The notes beneath the pieces were generated by a model that was not told the DNA's origin, searched no databases, and saw nothing but the letters and a program-made list of their open reading frames with translations. DNA of 64,000 nucleotides from an uncultured Stenotrophomonas sp. (GTDB taxonomy: Bacteria; Pseudomonadota; Gammaproteobacteria; Xanthomonadales; Xanthomonadaceae): contig CAJYNG010000019.1 in NCBI GenBank assembly GCA_913775725.1, positions 124,001 through 188,000 on the forward strand, written 5' to 3'. Each line of letters opens with the position of its first letter. The first letter of the stretch is position 1. Shown in pieces: positions 28,546 through 38,777 of this stretch. A program made the translations under genes and the position numbers.

Positions 28546-29325
28546 TTACTCGTCGCCAGCGCTCTGGCGCTGCAGGATGGAGCTGAATTCTTCGGCGAAG
28601 GTCTCGAACCGCACCGACATGCGCTCCACGCGCGTGGTGAAGCGGTTGTAGGCCCACACCGCCGGGATCGCCACGAACAGGCCGATGGCGGTGGCGAACA
28701 GTGCCTCGGAGATACCCGGCGCGACGGCGGCGATGCCGGCCTGCGCACCACTGCTGATCATGTCGTGCATGGTCACCATGATGCCGAACACGGTACCGAC
28801 CAGGCCCACGTACGGAGCGGTCGAACCGATGTTGGCCAGCAGTTCCAGGTTGCGCTCAAGCTGGTCGACTTCGCGGGTGTAGGTGGTGCGCATGGCACGT
28901 TGCGCGCCTTCCAGCTGTGCACGACCGTCCAGCCGGCGCTTGTCGCGCAGGCGGGAGTATTCGCGGAAACCCGCTTCGAAGATCGCTTCCAGGCCGCCGA
29001 CATTGCGGCTGCGGTCGGTGGCCGAGCTGTACAGCTTGCCCAGGTCGGCACCGGACCAGAAGCGGTTCTCGAACTCGTCGGCTTCACGGGTGGCCTGCTT
29101 GAACACGCGGGCCTTGCGGAAAATGATCACCCAGCTGACGAACGAGCCGACCAGCAGCAGCAGCACGATGATCTTCACCGGCAGGCTGGCCTTGGCCATC
29201 AGTTCGAGGTAGTTGATGCCGCCGCCGGTGGTGGCCTGGGCAAGGGTCTGTGTCGCGGCGTTGCTGACGTCGGCCGGCAGTGCCTCGGTGACCGTGGCCT
29301 GCAGGGCCAGGAGCGTTGCGATCAT
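28546..29325 (-). CDS. tolQ: TolQ, Tol-Pal motor subunit
   Basis: TolQ is a MotA/TolQ/ExbB-family three-span membrane protein of 259 residues. It has the first helix at about 47-67 and the conserved pair of helices around GSTAPYVGLVGTVFGIM and SEALFATAIGLFVAIPAV, which form the ion path with TolR. ATG 29325 follows a GAGGA site; a longer frame into ybgC is not needed. Confidence 0.95.
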   Translation of the reverse strand: MIATLLALQATVTEALPADVSNAATQTLAQATTGGGINYLELMAKASLPVKIIVLLLLVGSFVSWVIIFRKARVFKQATREADEFENRFWSGADLGKLYSSATDRSRNVGGLEAIFEAGFREYSRLRDKRRLDGRAQLEGAQRAMRTTYTREVDQLERNLELLANIGSTAPYVGLVGTVFGIMVTMHDMISSGAQAGIAAVAPGISEALFATAIGLFVAIPAVWAYNRFTTRVERMSVRFETFAEEFSSILQRQSAGDE

Positions 29326-29335
29326 CCGTTGTTCC

Positions 29336-29767
29336 TCAGTGTTCGGATTCGGGGTGGAGGTGGGGTTGCAGCACGGCAAGGACGGCCTCGTCCATGCCAC
29401 GCGGGCGGAAACTGGCCGCTTCCAGTGCGGCGATGCGGACCTGCGCCGACAGCAGCAGCTCGCCGTCGCGCAGGATCTGCTGGTCGAAGACCATGCTGGC
29501 CTTCTTCAGCTGGACCAGGCGGGCACTCACCTGCAGGGTGTCATCCAGCCGTGCCGGCCTGATGAAATCCATCTGCATCGAGCGCACCGCGAAGATCATC
29601 CCGTGCTCGGCGCGCATGCGTTCCTGGCCGTAGCCCAGCGCACGCATCCATTCGGTCCGGGCCCGTTCCATGAAGGCCACGTAGCGGGCGTGGTAGACCA
29701 CGCCACCTGCGTCGGTATCTTCCCAGTAAATGCGTGTCGGCCAACTGAATCGGGGCTCAACCGACAT
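29336..29767 (-). CDS. ybgC: YbgC, tol-pal acyl-CoA thioesterase
   Basis: This is a hot-dog fold thioesterase of 143 residues with the 4-hydroxybenzoyl-CoA thioesterase motif [16 protein letters not shown], whose Asp is catalytic, followed by FMERARTEW. It is the first gene of the classical tol-pal cluster and overlaps the ruvB 3' end by 11 bp. Confidence 0.95.
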   Translation of the reverse strand: MSVEPRFSWPTRIYWEDTDAGGVVYHARYVAFMERARTEWMRALGYGQERMRAEHGMIFAVRSMQMDFIRPARLDDTLQVSARLVQLKKASMVFDQQILRDGELLLSAQVRIAALEAASFRPRGMDEAVLAVLQPHLHPESEH

Positions 29768-30797
29768 CGGGAACCTCCGCGAACAGGTCCTGCGGCGGGT
29801 TTTTCGGCTTCAAGCCCATGTGCCGGTAGGCCTTGTGGGTGGCCATGCGGCCGCGCGCGGTCCGCACCAGGAAGCCCTGCTGGATCAGGTACGGCTCGAC
29901 CACGTCTTCCAGCGTGCCTCGCTCTTCGGACAGCGCCGCGGCCAGCGATTCGATGCCGACCGGGCCGCCATCGAAGTAATCGACCATGGTCTTGAGCAGG
30001 CGACGGTCAAGCTCGTCGAAGCCCTCCGGATCGACCTTCAGCATCTTCATGGCGGCCTGGGCCACGGCCTCGTCGATGTGGCCGCCGGCCTTCACCTGCG
30101 CGTAGTCGCGCACGCGACGCAGCAGGCGGTTGGCGATACGCGGGGTGCCACGCGCGCGGCGCGCGATCTCCCCTGCCCCATCGGCAGTGCAGTCGATGGC
30201 CAGGATGGCCGCCGAACGGCGCACGATGCGGGTCAGCTCCTCGACGCTGTAGAACTCCAAACGCTGGACGATGCCGAAGCGGTCGCGCAGCGGCGCGGTC
30301 AGCAGGCCGGCGCGGGTGGTAGCACCGATCAGGGTGAACGGTGGCAGGTCGATCTTGATCGAGCGGGCGGCGGGGCCCTCGCCGATCATGATGTCGATCT
30401 GGAAGTCTTCCATCGCCGGGTACAGCACTTCCTCGACCACCGGCGACAGGCGATGGATCTCATCGATGAAGAGCACATCGTGTGGCTGCAGGTTGGTCAG
30501 CAGCGCGGCCAGATCACCGGCCTTCTCGATCACCGGGCCGGAGGTGACCCGCAGGGCCACACCCAGTTCGTTGGCAATGACATGGCTGAGGGTGGTCTTG
30601 CCCAAGCCGGGCGGCCCGAAGATCAGCACGTGGTCGAGCGCGTCGCCACGCCCCTTGGCCGCCTGGATGTAGATTTCCATCTGCTCGCGCACCGGCACCT
30701 GGCCGAGGTAGTCGGCTAGGCGCTTGGGGCGGATGCTGGCGTCGGCGGCGTCATCCTCGCGGGTGGCGCCGGCGCCGATGATGCGATCGTCGGTCAT
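29757..30797 (-). CDS. ruvB: RuvB, Holliday-junction branch-migration ATPase
   Basis: RuvB is the hexameric motor of branch migration. The 346-residue AAA+ protein has [11 protein letters not shown] near its start, Walker [10 protein letters not shown], Walker B DEIHRL, sensor GATTRAGLL and the C-terminal winged helix ([12 protein letters not shown]). ATG 30797 gives the conserved N terminus; the Shine-Dalgarno is weak. It is separated from ruvA by kup and a composite repeat. Confidence 0.96.
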   Translation of the reverse strand: MTDDRIIGAGATREDDAADASIRPKRLADYLGQVPVREQMEIYIQAAKGRGDALDHVLIFGPPGLGKTTLSHVIANELGVALRVTSGPVIEKAGDLAALLTNLQPHDVLFIDEIHRLSPVVEEVLYPAMEDFQIDIMIGEGPAARSIKIDLPPFTLIGATTRAGLLTAPLRDRFGIVQRLEFYSVEELTRIVRRSAAILAIDCTADGAGEIARRARGTPRIANRLLRRVRDYAQVKAGGHIDEAVAQAAMKMLKVDPEGFDELDRRLLKTMVDYFDGGPVGIESLAAALSEERGTLEDVVEPYLIQQGFLVRTARGRMATHKAYRHMGLKPKNPPQDLFAEVPDVG

Positions 30798-30828
30798 GTG
30801 CTGATTATGCGGCAAAAGTACGGGTTTC

Positions 30829-31060
30829 GGCCGGGCTGCGCCCGGCACCCGCAGAGGCAACGGCAACATCCAGAGCAACAGCCGAAGCGGGCTTCCTGGG
30901 GAATGGCGGGATGGGCCCGGTTGCGGGGGGCGCTGCAAGTACGTCCATGTAAGCTCGGTCGCCGCATCCATGCGGCTCACGCCCCCGCAACCGGACCCAC
31001 CCCGCCTTCGACAGATTTCTGCGATGCCTACTCTTGGTGGGTGTCGACCTTGGTCGACAC
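30829..31060 (+). repeat. Composite palindromic element, copy C
   Basis: This copy has the same module order as copies A and B. It runs from hairpin GCCGGGCTGCGCCCGGC (30830-30846) through a GCAAC linker and a long stem (arms 30905-30929 and 30982-31006, 23 of 25 paired) with an inner GCCGCATCC/ATGCGGC hairpin. A TTCGACAGATTTC spacer and GTGTCGACCTTGGTCGACAC (31041-31060) follow. The two stem mismatches would be G-U pairs in a minus-strand transcript, the direction of kup and ruvB. Together with the next two repeats it fills the 361-bp kup-ruvB gap; no gene is seen there. Confidence 0.85.
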
Positions 31061-31061
31061 G

Positions 31062-31084
31062 GTAGATCCACACCGTGCGTGGAT
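31062..31084 (+). repeat. SMAG monomer, ATCCAC subtype
   Basis: A GTAG head is followed by ATCCACACCGTGCGTGGAT, a single imperfect hairpin directly abutting composite copy C. Confidence 0.75.
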
Positions 31085-31110
31085 GGCGCTGGATGGAACG
31101 AACCGAACTC

Positions 31111-31151
31111 GGGGTCAGAGCCCTTTTCCTGCGGAAAAGGGATCCGACCCC
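31111..31151. repeat. GGGGTCAG palindrome
   Basis: The arms GGGGTCAGAGCCCTTTTCC and GGAAAAGGGATCCGACCCC pair around a TGC-containing loop. Near-identical elements occur at 39525-39563, 39589-39622 and 48282-48323. This one lies 8 bp after the kup stop on the minus strand and probably ends or protects the kup transcript. Confidence 0.85.
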
Positions 31152-31158
31152 GCGCGCG

Positions 31159-33078
31159 TCAGATCTCCACCTGCGCGCCGAGTTCCACGAGGCGGTTGCC
31201 CGGAATACGGAAGAAGCCGGTGGCCGGGGCGGCGTTGCGGTGCATCAGCGCGAACAGCTTGTCGCGCCAGATCGGCATGCCGCGGTTGGCGGTGGCCACG
31301 ATGGTCTCGCGGCTGGCGAAGAAGGTGGTGTCCATCGGGTCGAAGTAGATGCCGCCGTGGTCGCACGAGCGCATCAGCGCCAGCGGCACGTCCGGGGTCT
31401 CCATGAAGCCGAAGCGCACATAGACGCGATAGAACTCGTCGCCCACCGATTCGATCTTCAGCCGCTGCCCTTCCATCGCATATGGGATCGGCAGGGTTTC
31501 CACGTGCAGGAACACGTTGCGCTCGTGCAGCACCTTGTTGTGCTTGAGGTTGTGCATCAACGCATGCGGGGCCACCGTCGGGTCGGCGGTGAGGAACACC
31601 GCAGTGCCCGGCACGCGTACCGGCGGTGCCAGCATCAGGCCCGGCAGGAAGGTATCCAGGCGGATGCCGTCCTTGCGGATTTCATCGCGCAGCAGCTCGC
31701 GGCCACGGCGCCAGGTACGCATCATGGTGAACAGGAAGATGCCCAGCACCACCGGGAACCAGGCGCCCTGCAGCAGCTTGGCGCCGTTGGCGATGACGAA
31801 GCCGAGGTCGATGATGAAGAACACCACGCACAGCGGCAGGATCCATTTGCGGGCCTTCGGCCACAGCGAGCGTGCCACCAGGGCCAGCAACAGGGTGTCG
31901 ATCAGCATCGTCGCCGACACCGAGATACCGTAGGCCACGGCCAGGTTGGACGAGCTGCGGAAGGCCAGCACCAGGCCGATCACCATCACCGCGATACCCC
32001 AGTTGATGCCCGGGATGTAGATCTGGCCGATGGTGTCGTGCGAGGTGTGCTTGATGCGCATGCGCGGGATGTAGCCCAGCTGCATGGCCTGGCGCGAGAC
32101 CGAGAACGCACCGGTGATGACCGACTGCGAAGCGATCACCGCCGCCATCGTGGCCAGCACGATCATCGGGTACAGCGCCCAGTCCGGCACCGCCTCGAAG
32201 AACGGATTCTTCAGCGCCTCGGGGTGGTTGAGCACCAGTGCGCCCTGCCCCAGGTAGTTCAGCACCAGGCACGGCAGCACGAAGAAGTACCAGGCGTGGC
32301 GGATGGGCTTGGCACCGAAGTGGCCCATGTCAGCGTACAGCGCCTCGCCACCGGTCACCGCCAGCACCACCGCGCCGAGGATTAAGATGCCGTGCCAGCT
32401 GTGTTCCATGAAGAAGCGGATCGCCCACCACGGGTTGAAGGCCTTCAGCACTTCCGGCGCGTCGACGATGTTGTAGATGCCGATCGCCGCCAGCGAGATG
32501 AACCAGACCGAGGTGATCGGGCCGAACGCCTTGCCGATTTTTTCGGTACCGAAGCGCTGTGCGGCGAACACCGCCAGCAGCACTACCACGGTGATCGGCA
32601 CGATGAAGGCATGCAGGCCGGGCGCGGCCACCTCCAGGCCCTCGACCGCGCCAAGCACGGAGATCGCCGGGGTAATCACGCCGTCACCAAAGAACAGCGA
32701 GGCACCGAAGATACCGAGGATGCCGACTACATAGGCCGAGCGCGACCCGTTGCGCAGCGTGCGCTGGGTCAGCGCCATCAGCGCCATGATGCCGCCCTCG
32801 CCGTCGTTGTCGGCGCGCATGATGATGGTCACGTACTTCAGCGTGACCACGATGTTCAGCGCCCAGAACGCCAGCGACAGCACGCCCAGCACGGTGTCGT
32901 GGTCACTGTTGAGCCCGTAGTGCGGCGAGAACGCCTCCTTCAGGGTGTACAGCGGGCTGGTACCGATATCGCCGAAGACCACGCCGATCGCACCGATGAT
33001 CAGCGCCATGCCTCCGGCTGGAGGGGCGTGACCATGGCCGCCAGGGGCGGCTGCGTGCGGGGTTTGACTGCTGGACAT
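31159..33078 (-). CDS. kup: Kup, low-affinity K+ uptake protein
   Basis: Kup is a proton-coupled potassium transporter with 12 transmembrane helices. The 639-residue protein has the family start [19 protein letters not shown], the repeated [10 protein letters not shown] region and a C-terminal cytoplasmic domain with [31 protein letters not shown] precedes ATG 33078. It lies between ruvA and ruvB, an arrangement I associate with Xanthomonadaceae. Confidence 0.96.
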   Translation of the reverse strand: MSSSQTPHAAAPGGHGHAPPAGGMALIIGAIGVVFGDIGTSPLYTLKEAFSPHYGLNSDHDTVLGVLSLAFWALNIVVTLKYVTIIMRADNDGEGGIMALMALTQRTLRNGSRSAYVVGILGIFGASLFFGDGVITPAISVLGAVEGLEVAAPGLHAFIVPITVVVLLAVFAAQRFGTEKIGKAFGPITSVWFISLAAIGIYNIVDAPEVLKAFNPWWAIRFFMEHSWHGILILGAVVLAVTGGEALYADMGHFGAKPIRHAWYFFVLPCLVLNYLGQGALVLNHPEALKNPFFEAVPDWALYPMIVLATMAAVIASQSVITGAFSVSRQAMQLGYIPRMRIKHTSHDTIGQIYIPGINWGIAVMVIGLVLAFRSSSNLAVAYGISVSATMLIDTLLLALVARSLWPKARKWILPLCVVFFIIDLGFVIANGAKLLQGAWFPVVLGIFLFTMMRTWRRGRELLRDEIRKDGIRLDTFLPGLMLAPPVRVPGTAVFLTADPTVAPHALMHNLKHNKVLHERNVFLHVETLPIPYAMEGQRLKIESVGDEFYRVYVRFGFMETPDVPLALMRSCDHGGIYFDPMDTTFFASRETIVATANRGMPIWRDKLFALMHRNAAPATGFFRIPGNRLVELGAQVEI

Positions 33079-33127
33079 GGGACTCCTGGCGAAGCTCAGG
33101 CGGTGGGTTGGGGGAAAGGGACGCGGC

Positions 33128-33721
33128 TCAGCGCAGCGCCGACTGCAGCGCTTTGCGGATCACGGTGGCCACTTCGTCACCTTCATTGAAGGCTTCTCGG
33201 GCCATGCGCGCCGCTTCGGCCGGCTTGTAGCCCAGCTGCTGCAGGGCCACGGTGGCATCGGACAGCGGATCGGCCGGGGCCGGGCCACTGCCTGTGGGCA
33301 GCGCGCCGCCGGCACCGAACTGGGCGGCACGGTCACGCAGCTCCAGCACCATGCGCTCGGCGGTCTTCTTGCCGATGCCCGGAATGCGGGTCAGCGCAGT
33401 GATGTCACCGGCCTGGACCATGCGCGCGAACTCCTCGACGGTGACGCCAGACAGCACGGCCAGCGCGATCTTCGCACCGATGCCACTGACCTTCTGCACG
33501 TCGCGGAACAGGCGCCGCTCACCCTCGCGCAGGAAGCCGTACAGCGAAACGCTGTCTTCCTTCTGCGAGTAATGGGTGTACAGGGTGACCTCACGGCCGA
33601 GTTCGGGCAGATCGTAGAAGGTGCTCATCGGCGCCTCCAGCTCGTAGCCCACTCCGTTCACGTCCACCACCAGCCACGGCGGCGCCTTGTAGGCGACGAT
33701 GCCGCGCAGTCGACCGATCAT
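33128..33721 (-). CDS. ruvA: RuvA, Holliday-junction binding protein
   Basis: RuvA forms the tetramer that holds the Holliday junction for RuvB. The 197-residue protein has the OB domain (MIGRLRGIV...), two helix-hairpin-helix motifs ([10 protein letters not shown] and [18 protein letters not shown]) and the C-terminal RuvB-binding domain ([14 protein letters not shown]). Confidence 0.96.
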   Translation of the reverse strand: MIGRLRGIVAYKAPPWLVVDVNGVGYELEAPMSTFYDLPELGREVTLYTHYSQKEDSVSLYGFLREGERRLFRDVQKVSGIGAKIALAVLSGVTVEEFARMVQAGDITALTRIPGIGKKTAERMVLELRDRAAQFGAGGALPTGSGPAPADPLSDATVALQQLGYKPAEAARMAREAFNEGDEVATVIRKALQSALR

Positions 33722-33734
33722 TGCGTGCAGCTCC

Positions 33735-34256
33735 TCATTTGCGGCCCCACGCCTGACGGGCACTGAGCCCCAGGCGGTTGGCCGTCGCCCTTACGTGGGC
33801 ATGGGTGATCGCCACCGCCAACGCGTCGGCCGCGTCGGCCTGCAGCTTGGTTTTCAGGTTGAGCATGAGCCCGACCATGTGTTGAACCTGTTGCTTTTCG
33901 GCGCTACCACGCCCGACCACCGCCAGCTTGATCTCGCTGGCGGCATATTCGTGCACCGGCAGGTCGCGCAGGACCACGGCCGAGATCGCCGCGCCACGGG
34001 CCTGGCCCAGCTTCAATGCTGAATCGGGGTTGCGGGCCATGAACACCTTTTCGATGGCCACTTCATTGGGCTGGAATTCCCGGCACAGATCGGCCAGGCC
34101 CAGCACCAGCAGCTTCATGCGCTGCGGGAAGTCGTCGGCGCCCAGCAGCACCAGCGGCTGGTGATGCACGTGGCTGACCTTGCCGGTGGCGTCAACATCA
34201 ATGATGCCGACCCCGGTCCGCTGCGAACCGGGGTCGATGCCGAGGATGCGGGTCAT
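33735..34256 (-). CDS. ruvC: RuvC, Holliday-junction resolvase
   Basis: RuvC cuts Holliday junctions symmetrically. The 173-residue RNase H-fold protein has the catalytic Asp in [12 protein letters not shown] (D7), a second acidic site in [10 protein letters not shown] and the C-terminal [12 protein letters not shown] with the last two acidic residues. It ends 13 bp before ruvA. Confidence 0.96.
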   Translation of the reverse strand: MTRILGIDPGSQRTGVGIIDVDATGKVSHVHHQPLVLLGADDFPQRMKLLVLGLADLCREFQPNEVAIEKVFMARNPDSALKLGQARGAAISAVVLRDLPVHEYAASEIKLAVVGRGSAEKQQVQHMVGLMLNLKTKLQADAADALAVAITHAHVRATANRLGLSARQAWGRK

Positions 34257-34361
34257 GCTGCACTCCTGGCGGGGCGGAACGGGAGGCGCTGGCAGGCGTA
34301 TGGGCTCATGACTGTCCGCGGTGACCGTTCAACGGCCCGCGCCCAGGCCGTCGTGGACGGC

Positions 34362-35093
34362 TCAGGCGTAGGCGTCGGCGCCGAGTTCGGCGTTGGAATA
34401 CACGTCCTGCACGTCGTCCAGGTCTTCAAGCATATCCAGCAGCTTCTTGACCTGCAGGGCGACGTCGCCTTCTACCTTGATGTCGTTGTCCGCGCGGAAG
34501 GTGATCTCGGCGTGGTCGGCGACATGGCCGGCGGCGGCCATTGCGTCCTTGACCGCGTTGAACGCGTCAGGGCTGGTGACCACGTCGATCGCGCCGTCTT
34601 CCGGGTAGACCACGATGTCGTCGGCGCCGGCCTCGATGGCGACCTCGGTGATCGCTTCTTCATCGGCACCGGCGGCGAAATGCAGCACGCCCAGGCGCTT
34701 GAACATGAAGGCGACCGAACCTTCGGTGCCCATGTTGCCGCCGCACTTGCTGAACGCATGGCGGACATCGGCCACGGTGCGCACGCGGTTGTCGGTCAGG
34801 CAGTCGACGATCACGGCCACGCCACCCGGGGCATAGCCCTCGTAGCGGATTTCCTCGTAATCGACGCCTTCCAGTTCGCCGGTAGCCTTCTTGATGGCGC
34901 GCTCGATCACGTCCTTGGACATGTTCACGGCCAGACCCTTGTCCATGGCCACGCGCAGGCGCGGGTTGTTGTTGGGGTCGCCTCCACCGCCGCGCGCGGC
35001 AACGCCGATCTCGCGGATGATCTTGGTGAAAATCTTGCCACGCTTCGCGTCGGACGCGTTCTTGCGGGCTTCGATGGAGGGGCCTCTACCCAT
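34362..35093 (-). CDS. yebC: YebC/PmpR-family protein
   Basis: This 243-residue protein belongs to the YebC/PmpR/TACO1 family, with the conserved N-terminal [15 protein letters not shown], the [15 protein letters not shown] loop and [17 protein letters not shown]. Family members have been reported as DNA-binding regulators and, more recently, as factors aiding translation through polyproline. It is the first gene of the ruvCA-kup-ruvB block. Confidence 0.94.
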   Translation of the reverse strand: MGRGPSIEARKNASDAKRGKIFTKIIREIGVAARGGGGDPNNNPRLRVAMDKGLAVNMSKDVIERAIKKATGELEGVDYEEIRYEGYAPGGVAVIVDCLTDNRVRTVADVRHAFSKCGGNMGTEGSVAFMFKRLGVLHFAAGADEEAITEVAIEAGADDIVVYPEDGAIDVVTSPDAFNAVKDAMAAAGHVADHAEITFRADNDIKVEGDVALQVKKLLDMLEDLDDVQDVYSNAELGADAYA

Positions 35094-35176
35094 GGGTGCT
35101 ACCGTCTGGCTGCTTCAGGATCAAGGCGCGGATTCTACCTGATCGGGGGCGGCAACCGTGTCTAGGGCGGATTGTT

Positions 35177-35246
35177 GTAGAGCCGAGCAGATGCTCGGCT
35201 CAGCGGCGCCTGACCGAACAGCAGCCGAGCGTGGGCTCGGCTCTAC
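35177..35246. repeat. SMAG palindrome dimer
   Basis: GTAGAGCCGAGCAGATGCTCG and GAGCGTGGGCTCGGCTCTAC face each other about 20 bases apart, between yebC and the hydrolase gene. Confidence 0.9.
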
Positions 35247-35268
35247 AGAACGGTCCCACCACCGGGCC

Positions 35269-35901
35269 TTACGCGGCGGCGGCGTCGCGGCCGTGGTCGA
35301 ACTGGCCGTGGCGCAGGAAATGCGCGGTCTGCCGCGCGGCATCGGGCGACACCACCAGGCCGCTGTGGCTGGTACGCACCACGCAATGGTCGGCCAGGCC
35401 CGGCAGGCGGGTCTCGGCCAATGCCACGGTGCCGTCGGAGGCATCGTCGATGGCCCCCAGCAGGCTGCCCAGCCCATGCGGCACCGAGCCGGCGATCAGC
35501 CCGACTTCGGCCTTGCCCTGCCAGTCCGGCAGGCCATCCAGCAACAGTTCGCTGCTGCGCCCCAGCGCCAGTCCCCAGCCGTGCTCGGACAACGAACGCG
35601 CAGTGCCGCTGCCGCGCAGCGGCGAGCCCAGGCAGACCACGCGCTGCACATCCAGCTGCGGCTGGCGGCGCAAGGCCTCCAGCGCGAGCAATCCCCCCAG
35701 GCTGTGACCGACCAGCGACAACGGCCCGGCATCGGTCAGCCGCTCCAGCAGCTGCGGCACAGCCACGTCGGGGCCACCGAACACCGAGGAATAACCGAAC
35801 GCGTGCACCTGGAAACCACGCGCGCGCAGGCGCCAGGCCAGCGGCCCGACCCAGGCACGGGCATTCCAGATGCCATGCAGCAGCAATACGGGGGGAGTCA
35901 T
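35269..35901 (-). CDS. Alpha/beta hydrolase, lipase-like
   Basis: The 210-residue protein has the oxyanion motif LLLHGIWN at its start, nucleophile elbow VGHSLGG (Ser about 65) and a late CVVRTSHSGLVVS segment providing the catalytic His. It has no signal peptide, so it is probably cytoplasmic. The HSGLV pattern with short length resembles bacterial triacylglycerol-lipase/PGAP1-like hydrolases. Substrate unknown. Confidence 0.82.
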   Translation of the reverse strand: MTPPVLLLHGIWNARAWVGPLAWRLRARGFQVHAFGYSSVFGGPDVAVPQLLERLTDAGPLSLVGHSLGGLLALEALRRQPQLDVQRVVCLGSPLRGSGTARSLSEHGWGLALGRSSELLLDGLPDWQGKAEVGLIAGSVPHGLGSLLGAIDDASDGTVALAETRLPGLADHCVVRTSHSGLVVSPDAARQTAHFLRHGQFDHGRDAAAA

Positions 35902-35976
35902 GCAAACAGCCTGGCGGTCAGCGGGGCAGGAACGTACGGTGATTGAACACGCGCGCGCAGCAAGCGGCGGTGAACG

Positions 35977-36498
35977 TCAGGCTGCGCGCGGTGCGCGGCG
36001 CAGGATGAATTCAAGATCGTGGGTGTCACCGACCGGGAACAGGTACTCGCCAGCCTTCTCGAATCCATAGCGGGCGTAGAAACGCTGCGCGCCGAAGTTT
36101 TCCGACCACACACCCAGCCACAGCGTGCGCGGCCCATCGTGTTCCAGCCAGGCCAGCGCGGTTTCCAGCAGGCGGCTGCCCCAGCCGCAGCTCTGCTGCG
36201 TCTTGATCAGGTACAGGCGCTTGAGTTCGCCGTCACCGGGTTTCACCTCGGGATGCGGCAGGCCACAGGGGCCGGCGGCGGCATGGCCGACCGCCTCCCC
36301 GTCCAGTTCCAACAGCCACACCGCGTAATCCGGGTGGGCCAGGATCACGCGCTGGCGCTCGACCGTGTAGGCCTCCTCGAGGAAGGCCTGCAGGTCCTGC
36401 GGCGGATACAGATGGCCGAAGGTTTCGGTGAACGTGCGGGCAGCCAGCGCCGACAGGGTCGGCGCGTCGTCCACAGTGGCGCGGCGGATCGAATACAT
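35977..36498 (-). CDS. GNAT-family N-acetyltransferase (copy 2)
   Basis: This 173-residue single GNAT domain is closely similar in layout and sequence to the gene at 16127-16639. Shared blocks are IRRAT..D, YPPQ(D/E)L, GELKRLYLI, WLGVWSENFGAQRFYARYG and VGDTHD(L/R)EFILRR. Acetyl-CoA binding is expected at CGWGSRLLE. ATG 36498 is chosen; a longer reading would run antisense-free through the acidic-tail gene and is not credible. Confidence 0.88.
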   Translation of the reverse strand: MYSIRRATVDDAPTLSALAARTFTETFGHLYPPQDLQAFLEEAYTVERQRVILAHPDYAVWLLELDGEAVGHAAAGPCGLPHPEVKPGDGELKRLYLIKTQQSCGWGSRLLETALAWLEHDGPRTLWLGVWSENFGAQRFYARYGFEKAGEYLFPVGDTHDLEFILRRAPRAA

Positions 36499-36529
36499 GC
36501 AGGAAGTTGACGTCAGGGCGAAGGGCGGG

Positions 36530-36850
36530 TCAAGCCTTTTCAGGCGATTCCGCTTCTTCTTCCTCGTCCTCTTCCTCGTATTCCTCTTCGTCCTCGTCCT
36601 CTTCTTCCTCGCCCTCCTCGTCCTCGTCGTACTCTTCCTCTTCGTCGTCCTCGTAATCCTCGACGCCGAAGTCTTCACCGTCCCAACGGCCTTCGCCGTC
36701 GGCGACGAAGGTCAGGGCCATCGCCGCCGGGTTGGTACCCACACGGACCAGCCACCCCCCGAACACACGTGCACGCTCGGTGACCAGGGTGGCCTCGGAG
36801 CCTTCATTGCCCAGCTTTTCCCACTCCAGCGAAAACGCAAACTCGGTCAT
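36530..36850 (-). CDS. Small protein with polyacidic C-terminal tail
   Basis: The 106-residue product has a compact N-terminal half (about 1-56) that looks folded (FAFSLEWEKLG, FGGWLVRVGTNPAAMALTFV). From about residue 57 to 101 it is almost pure Glu/Asp, with a few Tyr and Gly. The start fits the 16-bp gap after aspS. The codon run is GAG/GAA/GAC mixed, so it is not a simple trinucleotide slippage tract. Function unknown. Such tails occur in nucleic-acid mimics, chaperones and metal or basic-protein binding factors; I cannot choose between them. Confidence 0.75.
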   Translation of the reverse strand: MTEFAFSLEWEKLGNEGSEATLVTERARVFGGWLVRVGTNPAAMALTFVADGEGRWDGEDFGVEDYEDDEEEEYDEDEEGEEEEDEDEEEYEEEDEEEEAESPEKA

Positions 36851-36866
36851 TGCCTGGATCTCCTGA

Positions 36867-38618
36867 TCAGTTGGTCTTGGGGCGAACCTGGATGTGCACT
36901 TCGGCCAGCTGCGTGTCGACGATCGGCGACGGCGCGTCGGTCATCAGATCCTGTGCACCGGTGGTCTTCGGGAACGGGATGACGTCGCGGATCGACTCGG
37001 TGCCGGCCATCAGCGCGGCGATGCGGTCGATGCCGAAGGCGATGCCACCGTGCGGCGGCGCGCCGTAGTTCAGCGCGTCGAGCAGGAAGCCGAACTTGGC
37101 GCGGGCTTCTTCGGCACCGATGCCGAGCAGCTCGAACACCGCGCTCTGCATGTCCGGACGGTGGATACGGATGGAACCGCCGCCGATTTCATTGCCGTTG
37201 AGCACCATGTCGTAGCCGCGCGAGACGGCGGTGCGGGCATTGGCGCGCAGGTCGGCGATGTCGTCCACGGCCGGTGCGGTGAAGGGGTGATGCAGGGCGA
37301 CGTAGCGCTGATCTTCCTCGTCCCACTCGAACATCGGGAAGTCGGTGACCCATAGCGGGGCCCAGCCGTCGGCGACCAGGCCGAAGTCCTTGCCGGCCTT
37401 CAGGCGCAGCGCGCCCATGAAGTCGGAGACCTTGTTGTAGCCACCGGCACCGAAGAACACGATGTCGCCGTTGCCGGCGCCGACGTGCGCGACCAGCGCA
37501 GCGAAGGAGGCCTCGCTGAAGAACTTCTGGATCGGCGAGCTGACTTCGCCGTTGTCGGCGATCTTGATGTAGGCCAGGCCCTTGGCGCCGTACTTGGCGG
37601 CGTGCGCGGCGTATTCGTCGATCTGCTTGCGGCTCAGCGCCGCACCGCCCGGGATGCGCAGTGCGGCAACGCGGCCCTCGGCATCATTGGCCGGACCGGT
37701 GAACACGGCAAATTCGCTGTCCTTGACCAGTTCAGCCACGTCGACCAGCTCCAGCGCGATGCGCAGGTCCGGCTTGTCCGAACCGTAGCGACGCATCGCC
37801 TCGGCCCAGGTCATGCGCGGGAAGCTGGCATCCAGCTGCACGTCGACCACTTCCTTGAAGATGGCGCGGATCATGTCTTCGACGAAGTCCTGCACGTCGC
37901 GCTCGCGAACGAAGGCGAATTCCATGTCCAGCTGGGTGAATTCCAGCTGACGGTCTGCACGCAGGGCCTCGTCGCGGAAGCAGCGCGCAATCTGGTAGTA
38001 ACGGTCGAAGCCGGCCACCATCAGGATCTGCTTGAACAGCTGCGGGCTCTGCGGCAGGGCGTAGAACTCGCCCGGGTGCATGCGCGCCGGCACCAGGAAG
38101 TCGCGTGCGCCTTCCGGAGTGGCCTTGGTCAGGATCGGGGTCTCGATATCCTGGAAGCCCTTCTCGTCCAGATGGCGGCGCAGAGCCTGCACCAGCTTGA
38201 TGCGGGTGCGCTGCATGCGCTGCATTTCCGGGCGGCGCAGGTCCAGGTAACGGTACTTCAGGCGGGTTTCTTCGCCGGGGTTCTCGTGGGCGTGGAATGG
38301 CAGCGGCGCGGCCTTGTTCAGTACGGTGATGGCGGTGGCGATCACTTCCACCTTGCCGGTGCGCATCTTGTCGTTCACCGCGTGGCGGGCGCGCACGACG
38401 CCTTCCACCTGCAGCACGTCCTCGTAGCCCAGCGACGCGGCCACGGCGAACACTTCGGCGTTGTCGACTTCCACGGTCACCTGCACGATGCCTTCATGAT
38501 CCCGGAGATCGATGAAGCAGACGCCGCCCTGGTTACGGGCCACGTCGGTCCAGCCGGCGAGGGTGACAGTCTGGCCAATCAGGGTCTCATCGACCAGGCC
38601 GCAGAAGTGGGTACGCAT
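36867..38618 (-). CDS. aspS: Aspartyl-tRNA synthetase
   Basis: AspRS charges tRNA-Asp (or Asp/Asn in non-discriminating forms). The 583-residue class II enzyme has the N-terminal OB anticodon-binding domain, motif 2 [18 protein letters not shown], the bacterial GAD insertion (about 290-420) and motif 3 [15 protein letters not shown]. Length matches bacterial AspRS (about 590). Confidence 0.97.
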   Translation of the reverse strand: MRTHFCGLVDETLIGQTVTLAGWTDVARNQGGVCFIDLRDHEGIVQVTVEVDNAEVFAVAASLGYEDVLQVEGVVRARHAVNDKMRTGKVEVIATAITVLNKAAPLPFHAHENPGEETRLKYRYLDLRRPEMQRMQRTRIKLVQALRRHLDEKGFQDIETPILTKATPEGARDFLVPARMHPGEFYALPQSPQLFKQILMVAGFDRYYQIARCFRDEALRADRQLEFTQLDMEFAFVRERDVQDFVEDMIRAIFKEVVDVQLDASFPRMTWAEAMRRYGSDKPDLRIALELVDVAELVKDSEFAVFTGPANDAEGRVAALRIPGGAALSRKQIDEYAAHAAKYGAKGLAYIKIADNGEVSSPIQKFFSEASFAALVAHVGAGNGDIVFFGAGGYNKVSDFMGALRLKAGKDFGLVADGWAPLWVTDFPMFEWDEEDQRYVALHHPFTAPAVDDIADLRANARTAVSRGYDMVLNGNEIGGGSIRIHRPDMQSAVFELLGIGAEEARAKFGFLLDALNYGAPPHGGIAFGIDRIAALMAGTESIRDVIPFPKTTGAQDLMTDAPSPIVDTQLAEVHIQVRPKTN

Positions 38619-38777
38619 GGGGGGGAAGCTCCGCTGGAGAACGCCGGCACCGGATGGGGGCCGGAAAGCCTCGTATTCTGCGGCCGAGGCCCCGGCCGGG
38701 GCAAATCCGGCCAGTCACACCGGCTTGATCGCCCCCCTCCCTATAGTCGGGCACCTGCCACCGTATGGGATGCCGCC

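Noticed and set aside
35977-36678. An N-terminal 60-residue Arg/Lys/Thr-rich extension of the second GNAT
   Set aside because: It is the reading of the acidic-tail gene's codons in another frame; ATG 36498 gives a start that matches the paralogue.
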